Assembly (NCBI GenBank): GCA_016550485.1
Contig: JABXGV010000284.1
Span: 1-14,754 of the forward strand
Source: an archaeon
GTDB lineage: Archaea > Asgardarchaeota > Hermodarchaeia > Hermodarchaeales > Hermodarchaeaceae
Reading direction: 5' to 3'
DNA length: 14,754 bases
Shown: positions 6,005-13,718 of the stretch, piece after piece
Numbering within the stretch: position 1 is the first letter of the stretch
How the letters are laid out: the number at the start of each line of letters is the position of its first letter
Program-made: the position numbers and the translations under genes
The notes under the pieces: model-generated
Seen by the model: the letters and a program-made list of their open reading frames with translations, nothing else
The model's database searches: none
Told to the model about the DNA's origin: nothing

Positions 6005-6640
6005 CTACGATTCAAACATACCCTTGATTCGCTTTATCTCTGCCATCATCTGTGTTCTTAGGCTGGAAATCGGTGCTGAAGCAGTGTCAGCTGGTGGCGG
6101 GGTGCTAGCTGTTGGTGGTCCGGTGGTGGGTGCAGTGGGGGGTGCAGTGGGTGGTCCCGCTGTGGGGGGTTGCGCTTTTGGTGGACCGGCAGTGGGGGGT
6201 GCAGTGGGTGGACCGGCGGTGGGAGGGCCGGAGGTTGGTGTTATGGTGGGGGGTGCAGTGGGTGGACCGGCGGTGGGAGGGCCTTCGGTTGGGATTTCTG
6301 GAGGTGCTGCAGGTGTGGGTGTAGTTGTCTCTTCGCCGAGGAGAATCGCCTCAGCTACTCCAGCAGCTGATGCGGTTGTCTGTGGTTCATCTTCAACGAT
6401 TCCAAAGATGCTCGTCGAGTCGGGGGCAGTCCCTTCTGGTCCTGAAAGGAGGTGAACACTTGAGGAGCCAGTTGTTGGAAGGACTCGCGCATCTTTGAGG
6501 TCTTTACGGATTTTTCGTAGGCTCTTCTGAAACTCAGTAACCTGTTTTGCGACCTCCTGAATCGTTTCTGCAAGGCTATCGACGGACTTGATAAGAAAGT
6601 CGGAAACACGGATTAGAATCTCTTCTTTATCTGAGGACAT
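6005..6640 (-). CDS. Pro/Thr/Ala-repeat protein with helical ends
   Basis: The protein has 211 residues and no recognised family. Residues 5-52 form a charged amphipathic helix, likely a coiled coil (LIKSVDSLAETIQEVAKQV). Residues 55-110 are Ser/Thr/Gly-rich. Residues 108-186 are a Pro/Thr/Ala/Gly tract built from GPPTA and APPT units, including two identical 13-residue copies (GPPTAGPPTAPPT near 120-132 and 138-150). Residues 192-211 form a second basic amphipathic helix. The layout suggests two interaction helices joined by a long extended linker. There is no signal peptide or membrane segment. ATG at 6640 is favoured: TTTAAA at 6690-6695 would start transcription near 6666, and GAGTGGAT (6655-6648) precedes the ATG. 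GTG at 6664 is an alternative. A Pro-rich tract in an Asgard-like genome could bind profilin, but the longest run is only three prolines, so this is speculative. Confidence 0.65.
   Translation of the reverse strand: MSSDKEEILIRVSDFLIKSVDSLAETIQEVAKQVTEFQKSLRKIRKDLKDARVLPTTGSSSVHLLSGPEGTAPDSTSIFGIVEDEPQTTASAAGVAEAILLGEETTTPTPAAPPEIPTEGPPTAGPPTAPPTITPTSGPPTAGPPTAPPTAGPPKAQPPTAGPPTAPPTAPTTGPPTASTPPPADTASAPISSLRTQMMAEIKRIKGMFES
6192..6283. repeat. Perfect 38-bp direct repeat inside the Pro/Thr-rich gene
   Basis: Positions 6192-6229 and 6246-6283 are identical over 38 bp at a 54-bp period. They encode the same GPPTAGPPTAPPT unit on the minus strand. Further degenerate copies lie toward 6119-6180. 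Exact identity at DNA level suggests recent tandem duplication or slippage. Confidence 0.85.
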
Positions 6641-6689
6641 TTCATGTATCCACTCGGTTTTCACTATAATAATGTAATTAAATTACAAA

Positions 6690-6695
6690 TTTAAA
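6690..6695 (-). promoter_or_regulatory. TATA-box candidate for the Pro/Thr-rich gene
   Basis: GTTTAAATT on the minus strand is centred about 52 bp before ATG 6640. This is nearly the same geometry as the gelsolin promoter. The surrounding DNA is A/T-rich, so the exact box is uncertain. Confidence 0.3.
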
Positions 6696-6744
6696 CTCTT
6701 TGTTACCCGAAACTGACTCTTAAGGAATAGTTACTAAACCACAA

Positions 6745-7143
6745 CTACTTATCTCTTACCTCTCTGGCTGCTGACAAGATTCGTTTATGGTCAAAGGCTA
6801 ATTTCTGGGGGACCTGAAGGAATGCCTGCACATTAGCTGCATCACTACCCGCCCGTAATTGACCCCCCGTAGGCTTTGCGATGAATGCGATACTTACTAC
6901 ATGACCACGAGGATCTCTATCAGGCTCCGAGAAGATACCTATGAGCTGCACCGGCTCCACAATTAGCCCGGTCTCCTCCTCAACTTCTCGTTGCAAAGCC
7001 TGTTCTACAGTTTCACCTACTTCACAACCCCCACCAGGTAGTGCCCACCACCCTTGGAAAGGCGGGTTTCCTCGACGAACCAAGACAACGCTACCATCTT
7101 CAAGAAAGATTACAGCATCGACAGCAAGGAGTGGTGAATTCAT
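6745..7143 (-). CDS. Nudix hydrolase, ADP-ribose pyrophosphatase-like
   Basis: This 132-residue protein has the complete Nudix box G-x5-E-x7-REUxEExGU at residues 38-60 (with REVEEETGL at 52-60). WWALPGGG precedes it at 32-39, and the N-terminal strand AVDAVIFLEDGSVVLVRR leads into it. All metal-binding glutamates are present, so hydrolysis of a nucleoside diphosphate linked to another group is expected. The exact substrate (ADP-ribose, NADH or an oxidised dNTP) cannot be assigned. Length is typical of single-domain Nudix enzymes. ATG at 7143 is the natural start, with a weak purine-rich GGTCGAGAT just before it. It is flanked by the Pro/Thr-rich gene downstream and the zinc-ribbon gene upstream on the same strand, with gaps of roughly 75-105 bp. 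Confidence 0.9.
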   Translation of the reverse strand: MNSPLLAVDAVIFLEDGSVVLVRRGNPPFQGWWALPGGGCEVGETVEQALQREVEEETGLIVEPVQLIGIFSEPDRDPRGHVVSIAFIAKPTGGQLRAGSDAANVQAFLQVPQKLAFDHKRILSAAREVRDK

Positions 7144-7216
7144 TATCTCGACCTACTAGCCTAAACACTACTTAGATTACAAAAAAATACTAAAACATAA
7201 CTTGCAGGAAATTTTA

Positions 7217-7726
7217 TCATTGCGGTTTACCGCACTTAGAACAAAACTGAGCATCAGCTTCGATTTTCTGTCCGCATTCGGAACAGTGCTTGTATCCTTC
7301 TGAGGAGGCAGGAGCTGAACTAGCCTCGGTCTCCGCCTCACCAGCAAAGATAACATCAAACATTATCTTCTTATCAGGTTTCAGTTTGTAATCCTGAACA
7401 CGTAGTGATGAGGGGTCAAAGGTAACTTGGTATTTTCTGATTTCTAGGGTACCAGTTGCTAGAGCCTTACGTACTTCACGCAATCTATCGGCTAATTGAG
7501 GTCCTTCAACAGCATAGGTTTCACGGACTTTACCCCAATCACCTCTAACAGTACGTTCGACGCTACGCCAGAGTGAATCACCAAACCCCCCAGCAGTAGT
7601 GGAAACGGCGAAGAACTCGTAACGATGATTCTCTAGAATCTCGGTTACCTCGTATTTTCGCTTTATTGAAGCGATTAAGGGAATAATCTCATCAAGAGCT
7701 GGCAACAAATCTATTGGCTCAGGCAT
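7217..7726 (-). CDS. Uncharacterised protein with C-terminal zinc ribbon
   Basis: This 169-residue protein has an N-terminal helical/alpha-beta domain of unrecognised family (about 5-127). It contains a Gly-rich VSTTAGGFGDSLW at 41-53. A short low-complexity linker (AETEASSAPASSEG, about 131-144) follows, then a C-terminal double-CxxC zinc ribbon with C148, C151, C162 and C165 (CSECGQK...FCSKCG). Such ribbons usually bind protein or nucleic acid, and no function is assigned. ATG at 7726 is chosen because AAGGAG (7740-7735) precedes it at the spacing used across this window. An in-frame GTG at 7756 lies upstream of that site. The gene diverges from the radical SAM gene at 7860. Confidence 0.75.
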   Translation of the reverse strand: MPEPIDLLPALDEIIPLIASIKRKYEVTEILENHRYEFFAVSTTAGGFGDSLWRSVERTVRGDWGKVRETYAVEGPQLADRLREVRKALATGTLEIRKYQVTFDPSSLRVQDYKLKPDKKIMFDVIFAGEAETEASSAPASSEGYKHCSECGQKIEADAQFCSKCGKPQ

Positions 7727-7761
7727 GTTAAATTCTCCTTGTAGAGATTCAGGCACGATTA

Positions 7762-7790
7762 AGTAAAAACTTTATCTTTATTACATCTAG
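7762..7790. promoter_or_regulatory. A/T-rich divergent promoter region
   Basis: The segment AAAAACTTTATCTTTATTACAT lies between the divergent genes starting at 7726 and 7860. On the minus strand it offers AATAAAG/GATAAAG about 55 bp before ATG 7726. On the plus strand it offers CTTTATC about 85 bp before ATG 7860. A CTCGCGAG palindrome lies at 7798-7805. Promoter use is inferred from position only. Confidence 0.3.
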
Positions 7791-7859
7791 TACGCGCCTC
7801 GCGAGAATCGTATGCTCTAAGCCCTACAGTTTTAGCGGAGGAGGACCGGAAATTCTGCT

Positions 7860-9404
7860 ATGAAAGCTGCTGCCTCCGGTGTAGGATATCCGATTGTTCT
7901 CACCGCAGGTAGCGCACTAATGGCAAATTACCGCTTTGGTATTGGTTCGGGTTACGCTAGCATGTTTCCCGCTGAATTCATGCCATTCTGGAAGATGCTT
8001 GGCATCTTCCAGCTTTCCAGCGACAAGACTGGGAGGATGAAGATGGCCCAGCTAGGTCTCAGTAAAGTCGAGGCTGCCTTACTCGCATCAGGGTTCACAA
8101 GAGACGATGTAATCATCGCTAACCCGAAACGACTAAACCGAGTAATAGGACCCGCAACACGAATAGTAGGAATCGGTGCCTTAGATCCGGTTGGGCTAGC
8201 TTATGGTGCTAAAGTAACTGAGTTCACATTAAGGCAGTTCCACATCCCCTGTCGACACTCTATAATGTCTGCTGAATTTCTCAGGGTAGTTCGCAACCCT
8301 GATATCCAGAAGCGTCGTCAATCAGGACAGCTGAAGGTAATCGTGGGCGGGCCTGGTATCTGGCAGATTGCTGATACTGGTATGCAGGAACACCTAGGTA
8401 TTGATTGCATTCTAGATGGAGAAGCTGAGGGTGTAGTTGGCGACCTGTTCCGTAAGGCGCTGGCGGGGGAGCCGCTTCCTCAACGAGTGCAGGGAAGACC
8501 AGTCTCTGCAAAAGACATGCCTAGGATGATGACAGCGAGTCGCTGCGGAGTTGTGGAAATATCTCGAGGTTGCGGAAGGGGTTGCCGGTTCTGCGTTCCT
8601 GGGTTATTAAAATTCCGTTCCTTTCCACTAGAGAAGATTCTATCGGATATTGAAGTAAACTGGCAAGCTGGAATTCGCGAGGTTTCACTCCAATCAGATG
8701 ATTTCATGCGTTATGGCTCGACAAGCCTCAAACCTGCTCGGAAACCAGTACTTCAGCTTCTCCAAGCAGTGAAGGATGTAGCTGGTACGAGGTTCGGTCC
8801 AAGCTTTGTGTCAGCAGCAACTATACTCCAAGATGAAAGGCTCCTAGAGGAAGCAGCAGAGGTTATGGAGTTGGGTGGCAGACGCTACTCAACAATTGAA
8901 ATGGGTATTGAAACAGGTAGTCCGGATCTCTTGGCGAAGCACATGCCAGGCAAGGTGAAGCCCTTCAAAATGGAGGAATGGTCAGATGTCGTGGTAGGGG
9001 CAGCTAATGCTCTTCATGACAATCATTGGATTGGCTGCTACTCGCTCATTATAGGATTGCCTGGAGAGACTAGCAAAGACGTTGTGAGAACTATGGAGCT
9101 CGTAGATCGGATAAAACACTTCAATTGCGTTATCACACCAGTAATCTTCGTCCCAGCTGGTCGTCTCAGACGTACTACCTTTCACACCTTTGATCGCATG
9201 ACTCCAGAACAGTGGGCTTTGTTCCACCAGTGTATAGAACAGACTCTCGAAAACGCTATCTTGTGGCTAGGACGGGTCTCCAACCGTCTAGTCAACTTAT
9301 TTATGAAAGTAGTCATTCATCGTTTATTCATGTTTAGTGCTGGGCTTTTCCGTAAGCGGCGCTATAAACTGCTACGAAAAATGGGTTGGCGGTTTCCCAA
9401 GTGA
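7860..9404 (+). CDS. Radical SAM protein with B12-binding-like N-terminal domain (paralogue A)
   Basis: This 514-residue protein carries the radical SAM cluster motif C238-x3-C242-x2-C245 (RGCGRGCRFC). Before it lies a Rossmann-like region typical of B12-binding radical SAM proteins: VGIGALDPVGL 103-113, VIVGGPGIWQIADTG 160-174, and a diverged GEGE-type motif DGEAEG 186-191. After it come strands with SLQSDD (276-281), GIETGSPDLLAKHMPGK (349-365) and IIGLPGET (397-404). The basic C-terminal tail after about residue 485 could be amphipathic. The protein is a close paralogue of the product at 12008-13636, with about half of aligned residues identical by eye. The family is widespread in archaea but the reaction is unassigned to my knowledge. 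Methylation or C-C bond formation on a lipid or cofactor is possible. A purine-rich GGAGGAGGA lies about 15 nt before ATG 7860. It is probably co-transcribed with the acyltransferase 54 bp downstream. Confidence 0.88.
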   Translation: MKAAASGVGYPIVLTAGSALMANYRFGIGSGYASMFPAEFMPFWKMLGIFQLSSDKTGRMKMAQLGLSKVEAALLASGFTRDDVIIANPKRLNRVIGPATRIVGIGALDPVGLAYGAKVTEFTLRQFHIPCRHSIMSAEFLRVVRNPDIQKRRQSGQLKVIVGGPGIWQIADTGMQEHLGIDCILDGEAEGVVGDLFRKALAGEPLPQRVQGRPVSAKDMPRMMTASRCGVVEISRGCGRGCRFCVPGLLKFRSFPLEKILSDIEVNWQAGIREVSLQSDDFMRYGSTSLKPARKPVLQLLQAVKDVAGTRFGPSFVSAATILQDERLLEEAAEVMELGGRRYSTIEMGIETGSPDLLAKHMPGKVKPFKMEEWSDVVVGAANALHDNHWIGCYSLIIGLPGETSKDVVRTMELVDRIKHFNCVITPVIFVPAGRLRRTTFHTFDRMTPEQWALFHQCIEQTLENAILWLGRVSNRLVNLFMKVVIHRLFMFSAGLFRKRRYKLLRKMGWRFPK

Positions 9405-9458
9405 TGTAAGGAATCAATGAGGTACACGGAACTCTATCAATGATACTGAGGGTATAGC

Positions 9459-10538
9459 TTGTCTCGATGTATGAAATGCTGTATTGCATCGGTCTTGATA
9501 GTAGTAGGTGTGAGTGCTGCTTCATTGTTTTTACCCTTACTAGGTTTTTACGTAAGCGAGATTCTGGAAATACTGTGGTTCTGGGTGTGGTTGTTTTTCG
9601 TCGAATATGTGTCCCTCGTGTTTTTAGTTTGGGGGGTGGTATTTGCCTTTGACGGGTTTGTTTTTGGATTGGGGTATTCGCTCGCACCTCGGCGACGTAT
9701 TGCAGGCACAGCAGTGTATGGGGGCGCGATGTTGTTATGGGCAGGAATGCTATTGTTCCTGATAGTCTATAGTGGGGTTGTACTCTATTTTTCACCCCTG
9801 CTAGAGTTAACAGTCAAATCAGTGATGTTACTAGGTTACATCCTTGGTGTTCTCTTGCCCAGCATCTTGATTTTAGAGGGATTCTATGATTTCAGCTGCT
9901 GGTATCGCGATTTATTACGAGAACGGCATCAATACAGTCTACTAAGCTACTCCCTTGAACGGAAGGAGAATCTAACCTACATCCATATTGACACATCCCG
10001 ATGTCAACCTGATTGCGTATTACGAATCGCACCAACTTTAATGTTCGAACAAGCATTGTGGGAGAATGAGTCAGCTCCTGTTCGCTCACCTGCCCGCTTC
10101 TTCAAAGGTGCAGTGCTGACACTGTTAACCGAATTCGTTACTCATTTAACTGCCTGGCCTAGAGCACGAAGAGCACTATTTCGACTAACAGGCGCGAAGA
10201 TTGGCAAGGATTGCCATATTGCTCTATGGAGCCGCCTCGATCCCATGTTGCCTGACTTGGTTGAATTCGAAGACGACTCAGGTGTGGGAATCGGCTGCAC
10301 ATTACTAACTCACAGCATCATAGATACCGGTAATCGTATGACCTTCTATTATGGACCAATCAAGTTATGCCGCTGGAGCAGAGTCGGGGCGAATTCTACT
10401 GTGATGCCAGGTGTTACCATCGGTGAAGGCGCTATAGTTGGTGTCGGTGCAGTCGTTACGGAAGATGTGCCACCTTGGACAATTGTAGCTGGGGTCCCCG
10501 CGAAAGTGATAAAGAAACGTACCAGGCCTTCATCATGA
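9459..10538 (+). CDS. Membrane-anchored left-handed beta-helix (hexapeptide) acyltransferase
   Basis: The 359-residue protein has about four hydrophobic segments in its first 140 residues (about 8-30, 36-66, 84-106, 117-140). A connecting domain follows, then a C-terminal left-handed beta helix (about 243-350). The helix shows hexapeptide repeats (GAKIGKDC, VMPGVTIGEGAIVGVGAVV 315-333) and the family-typical ending VAGVPAKVIKKR (343-354). H285 (LLTHSII) is a candidate catalytic histidine. Such enzymes transfer acetyl or other acyl groups from CoA to sugars, and the membrane part suggests a lipid-linked or polyprenyl-linked acceptor. TTG at 9459 is supported by GAGGGTAT (9448-9455) just before it. 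Its stop overlaps the convergent radical SAM gene by 6 bp (10533-10538). The acyl donor and acceptor are unknown. Confidence 0.82.
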   Translation: MSRCMKCCIASVLIVVGVSAASLFLPLLGFYVSEILEILWFWVWLFFVEYVSLVFLVWGVVFAFDGFVFGLGYSLAPRRRIAGTAVYGGAMLLWAGMLLFLIVYSGVVLYFSPLLELTVKSVMLLGYILGVLLPSILILEGFYDFSCWYRDLLRERHQYSLLSYSLERKENLTYIHIDTSRCQPDCVLRIAPTLMFEQALWENESAPVRSPARFFKGAVLTLLTEFVTHLTAWPRARRALFRLTGAKIGKDCHIALWSRLDPMLPDLVEFEDDSGVGIGCTLLTHSIIDTGNRMTFYYGPIKLCRWSRVGANSTVMPGVTIGEGAIVGVGAVVTEDVPPWTIVAGVPAKVIKKRTRPSS

Positions 10539-12011
10539 AGATTCATTACCTTCCTCTGTGGGAGGTACGACGTATTTGTAGAGGCGTCGCAGGTTAACCC
10601 AGTGCGGTAGACTAGAAACACTTGAGAGTATTGCCTTGATTCGGAAGGGGCTGCTCAGGGTCAGGAATAACTCCTTCACTAGATAGTGAGGACGTAGCGA
10701 GAAGTCCATGAATGCATCTCGGGCTATATCTCGGATTCTTTTAAGGGGAGGGGAATCAGGGAAGACATTCGCTGCAAGCACTCCACTCTCCCAGTATAGC
10801 TCAGGGTTAATATAGCCCTTGGCAATCGCTTCCTCCCACAATGGGGCTCCTGGGGATAATCCGAGGATGTTGAACTGGGCAAAGTCAATATCGCAATGTT
10901 TTGCAAAGTCAGTAGTGATTTGCATCTCACGAAAAGTCTCAGTTGGACCACCTAGAATAAAGGAGCCTACGATGATATCTACACCAGCAGCCCTTGCATT
11001 GGCGGCGGCCAGTCGGTTTAAGCGAGGCGTAGTCTTCTTCCTGTAGATGTCAAGAACACGCTGGGTCCCACTCTCCATCCCAAAAAAGGCGAGACGGCAG
11101 CCTGCACGAACCATCTCTTGGAACATCTCGCGCGAGGCTGCGTCCACTCGCCCTTCGATAATCCAATCCATTTCAATTCGGCGTTTACGCATAAGGTGCG
11201 CTAGTTTGACTGCTCGCTTAGGATTTACCGTGAAACTGTCGTCTGCAAAGAGAAAGTGATCATAACCTTGGCTCTCAAGAAGCTCCAGTTCGTCTGCAAT
11301 GTTCGCAGGGCTTCTAGCTCGCCACTGCCGGTTACATAGAACATGACAACAACAGAATGTGCATACAAAGGGGCATCCGCGACTTGAAACGACGGTAGTG
11401 AATTTTCCTCTCCTCAATGCAATCTCCCCTATCTTGATATGATAATCTTGAGAAAGAAGAGAACGATCAGGCATCGGGAGGGCATCTAAATCTTTGATTA
11501 GAGGGCGATTAGCGGTGGCTACGATACGCCCGGCGCGGTTACGAAGGGTGATGCCTTTCACTCGTTTAAGCTGTCCATATCCATCCCGCTCAAGAGCTTG
11601 AACCACATCTACGATAGCCTCCTCCCCTTCTCCGCGAACGCATAAATCCACATGTGGATATTTAGCTAGTATCCTATCTGCACAGAAAGTAGCATGAACA
11701 TTCCCCATCACCGTATGGATGCTCGGATTAGCTTTCTTAGCAAGCCGTGTGATTTCTGCAGCTCGAAGGGCAGAGGAGGTTAACGCAGATATTCCTAGTA
11801 CGCTAGCATTAGCTTGTAGTACCTTCTCTGCTACGGCTTTGTTTGTGAGTCCCTCCGCAGCTTGATCGATTACCAAGACCTCGTGCCCCTCTTCCACTAG
11901 GCTCCCAGCAACATAAAGCAATCCCAGCGGGGGCATTCCGCCACTACTCTCATAAACATACAAACTCTTCCCGATCTGGCTGGGTGCAGGGCTTACGAGT
12001 GCAATCTTCAA
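10533..12011 (-). CDS. B12-binding domain radical SAM protein (class B type)
   Basis: This 492-residue protein has an N-terminal cobalamin-binding Rossmann domain with PPLGLLYVAGSL (27-38), GISALTSSALRA (73-84), MGNVHATFCADRIL (102-115) and VDLCVRGEGE (121-130). The radical SAM core follows, with C213-x3-C217-x2-C220 (SRGCPFVCTFC) and FADDSF (255-260). Extra cysteines follow the cluster (C221, C222, C226). Related enzymes carry out methylation, ring formation or other changes at unactivated carbons, often on lipids (for example hopanoid and archaeal GDGT-modifying enzymes). The substrate here is not identifiable. TTG at 12011 is chosen because GGAGGCGAT lies exactly 4 nt upstream and the protein then begins with the canonical MKIALVSP strand. 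The longer in-frame extension to 12107 lies inside the upstream gene. The TTG overlaps the upstream TGA (TTGA), so translation is probably coupled. Confidence 0.87.
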   Translation of the reverse strand: MKIALVSPAPSQIGKSLYVYESSGGMPPLGLLYVAGSLVEEGHEVLVIDQAAEGLTNKAVAEKVLQANASVLGISALTSSALRAAEITRLAKKANPSIHTVMGNVHATFCADRILAKYPHVDLCVRGEGEEAIVDVVQALERDGYGQLKRVKGITLRNRAGRIVATANRPLIKDLDALPMPDRSLLSQDYHIKIGEIALRRGKFTTVVSSRGCPFVCTFCCCHVLCNRQWRARSPANIADELELLESQGYDHFLFADDSFTVNPKRAVKLAHLMRKRRIEMDWIIEGRVDAASREMFQEMVRAGCRLAFFGMESGTQRVLDIYRKKTTPRLNRLAAANARAAGVDIIVGSFILGGPTETFREMQITTDFAKHCDIDFAQFNILGLSPGAPLWEEAIAKGYINPELYWESGVLAANVFPDSPPLKRIRDIARDAFMDFSLRPHYLVKELFLTLSSPFRIKAILSSVSSLPHWVNLRRLYKYVVPPTEEGNESS

Positions 12012-13636
12012 TGAATCGCCTCCTTTTGTACTGGTGCTGGTGTTGCCAGCAGTGGCTCTTCTTCTGTCTGGGATGAGAATCCTTGACGGTGGAGAGTCCA
12101 ACGCCATTTACGTATCTTCTTACGAATATAGCCTAAACCAAAATTCATAGCACCACGGACCATTCTTTGTAGGAAGGGGGAGAAACTATGAGTGATGAAC
12201 AGCTGAGCGTTCTTCAGGATTAGTTCCATACAATTTAGATAGAGGTCCCAGTGTGCGTGGCTCATATCTTCGATTCCGAAACTGTGGCGGCGGCGGAAAC
12301 CTCCTGCTGGCATGAAGATTATGGGGATAATTACACAATTGAAATCTTTGAGGTCGTCTACTAATTCATTTGTGCGCTGTATATCATCAGGTGTTTCGTC
12401 AGGTAATCCTAGAATAATCGAATAGCATACAATCCATTGGAGTTCATGTAATAGGTTGGCTGCCTCCTTTACTAGGTGAGGCCATTCTCTTGTTTTGAAG
12501 GGCTTCACCTTGCCTGGCATGTGCTTCGCCAAGAGATCCGGACTACCTGTTTCGATGCCAACTTCAATTGTGCTAAAGTGTCGACCGCCTAATTCCATGT
12601 ACTCAGCTATTGTCCCTAAAAGCCTGGGATTCTGCATCACTGAGGCGACAGAAAAGAAGTCAAATCCAAACCGGCGACCCTGTGTTTCCTCCTTGACTGC
12701 TTGGAGTAACTGCAGCATCGCCTTTGGGTTAGGTTTCAGGGAGTTTGAGCCATATCGCATTGCGTCGTCACTATGCAAAGATACTTGTGGAATCCCTCCG
12801 CGGCGGTTTAGCCTGATTTCGTGTAAAATGATATCAATAGGGAATGAGCGGAAGGGGATTTGAGTAGGATAGCAGAAGCGGCAACCACGACCACATCCGC
12901 GTGTAATTTCTACAATGCCGCAACGACTGGGTGTACGTAAAAGTGGCACCTCTCTTGGAGGAAGAGCTCTTCCTCGAACGTTTTGTGGTAATGAGACGCC
13001 TTCTATGGCTTGTCGGAACAGCCTAGGGGCTATCGATTCGCCTTCCCATTCGACTATGCAGTCAATGCCAAGGCTCCTCTGCATACCGGTATCAGCGATT
13101 TGCCAGACACCGGGTCCTCCAACAATTGTGCGTAAATCGCCCTTTTCTCGAAACCTTTGGAATGTTTTATCTGTAATTAGCTCCTGGAAGTAGCGGGCTA
13201 TAATGGACTGGGAATAGGGAAGCTTGAGCTTCTTTATGAGAAAACTGGTCACCTTAACACCGTACCCTAGACCTAGAGGGTCAAGACATGTTATCCCTAC
13301 TGCCTTTGTGTTAGGGCCTATAACCTTGTTAAGCTTCGTCGGGTCAGCAACTATCACTTGGTTCCGTGAAAATCCTTCGTCTAAAAGGGCGCCTTCTATT
13401 TTTCCCAATCCGAGGTGGGTCTGTTGCATTCGCCCTTCCTCGTCACTTTCTAGCGTGAAGATGGGTTGAATGAAGGGCGCGAAGAGTGGGTGGCTTGGAA
13501 AGGCTGAGCTCAGCCCCATTCCTTGGTTGCCTCGGTAGTTGCTCATTACCGCGCGACTTGCTGTCAATACGATTTCGAAGCCCTTTCGCGAAGCCATAGT
13601 AGTCTGTTCTTCTACCCGCTCTTCAGTAATAATCAT
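12008..13636 (-). CDS. Radical SAM protein with B12-binding-like N-terminal domain (paralogue B)
   Basis: The 542-residue protein is a paralogue of the 7860-9404 product. It shares IVLTASRAVMSNYRG near 22-36, the VGGPGVWQIADTGMQ segment (172-186), the cluster motif C248-x3-C252-x2-C255 (RGCGRGCRFC) and the long GIETGSPDLLAKHMPGK block. The GEGE-like motif is changed to EWEGES (196-201). It differs from paralogue A by a longer C-terminal basic region and tail (about 495-542). ATG at 13636 has GAGGAG immediately upstream, unusually close. ATG at 13597 (MASRKGF) would align better with paralogue A but has no ribosome binding site. It heads a two-gene operon with the B12-binding radical SAM gene, overlapping at TTGA. 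The paralogues may act on successive or related sites of one substrate, which is inference. Confidence 0.87.
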   Translation of the reverse strand: MIITEERVEEQTTMASRKGFEIVLTASRAVMSNYRGNQGMGLSSAFPSHPLFAPFIQPIFTLESDEEGRMQQTHLGLGKIEGALLDEGFSRNQVIVADPTKLNKVIGPNTKAVGITCLDPLGLGYGVKVTSFLIKKLKLPYSQSIIARYFQELITDKTFQRFREKGDLRTIVGGPGVWQIADTGMQRSLGIDCIVEWEGESIAPRLFRQAIEGVSLPQNVRGRALPPREVPLLRTPSRCGIVEITRGCGRGCRFCYPTQIPFRSFPIDIILHEIRLNRRGGIPQVSLHSDDAMRYGSNSLKPNPKAMLQLLQAVKEETQGRRFGFDFFSVASVMQNPRLLGTIAEYMELGGRHFSTIEVGIETGSPDLLAKHMPGKVKPFKTREWPHLVKEAANLLHELQWIVCYSIILGLPDETPDDIQRTNELVDDLKDFNCVIIPIIFMPAGGFRRRHSFGIEDMSHAHWDLYLNCMELILKNAQLFITHSFSPFLQRMVRGAMNFGLGYIRKKIRKWRWTLHRQGFSSQTEEEPLLATPAPVQKEAIH

Positions 13637-13679
13637 TACTCCTCTTCAGGCTTCGTTGGTTAGGAACAACTTAATCAGT

Positions 13680-13691
13680 TCATGTACATGA
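13680..13691. promoter_or_regulatory. 12-bp perfect palindrome in a divergent promoter region
   Basis: TCATGTACATGA lies between the divergent starts at 13636 and 13719. On the minus strand it falls just downstream of a weak TATA-like GTAAATAC (about 13699-13706), where a dimeric repressor could block initiation. Operator function is inferred from symmetry and position only. Confidence 0.3.
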
Positions 13692-13718
13692 TGCTGGTAT
13701 TTACGGGATGTTTGAGAT

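Noticed and set aside
6024..6455. Long Gly/Val-rich open frame on the plus strand
   Set aside because: It is the antisense shadow of the Pro/Thr-repeat gene. The composition is explained by the repeats, and the minus-strand frame has a better promoter, ribosome binding site and helical ends.
9334..9795. 153-codon open frame on the minus strand
   Set aside because: It is antisense to the end of the radical SAM gene and to the membrane part of the acyltransferase, with basic low-quality composition and no recognisable family.
12012..12107. N-terminal extension of the B12-binding radical SAM protein to 12107
   Set aside because: The extra 32 residues lie within the upstream gene and are low-complexity. 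A strong ribosome binding site and the canonical first strand support TTG at 12011.
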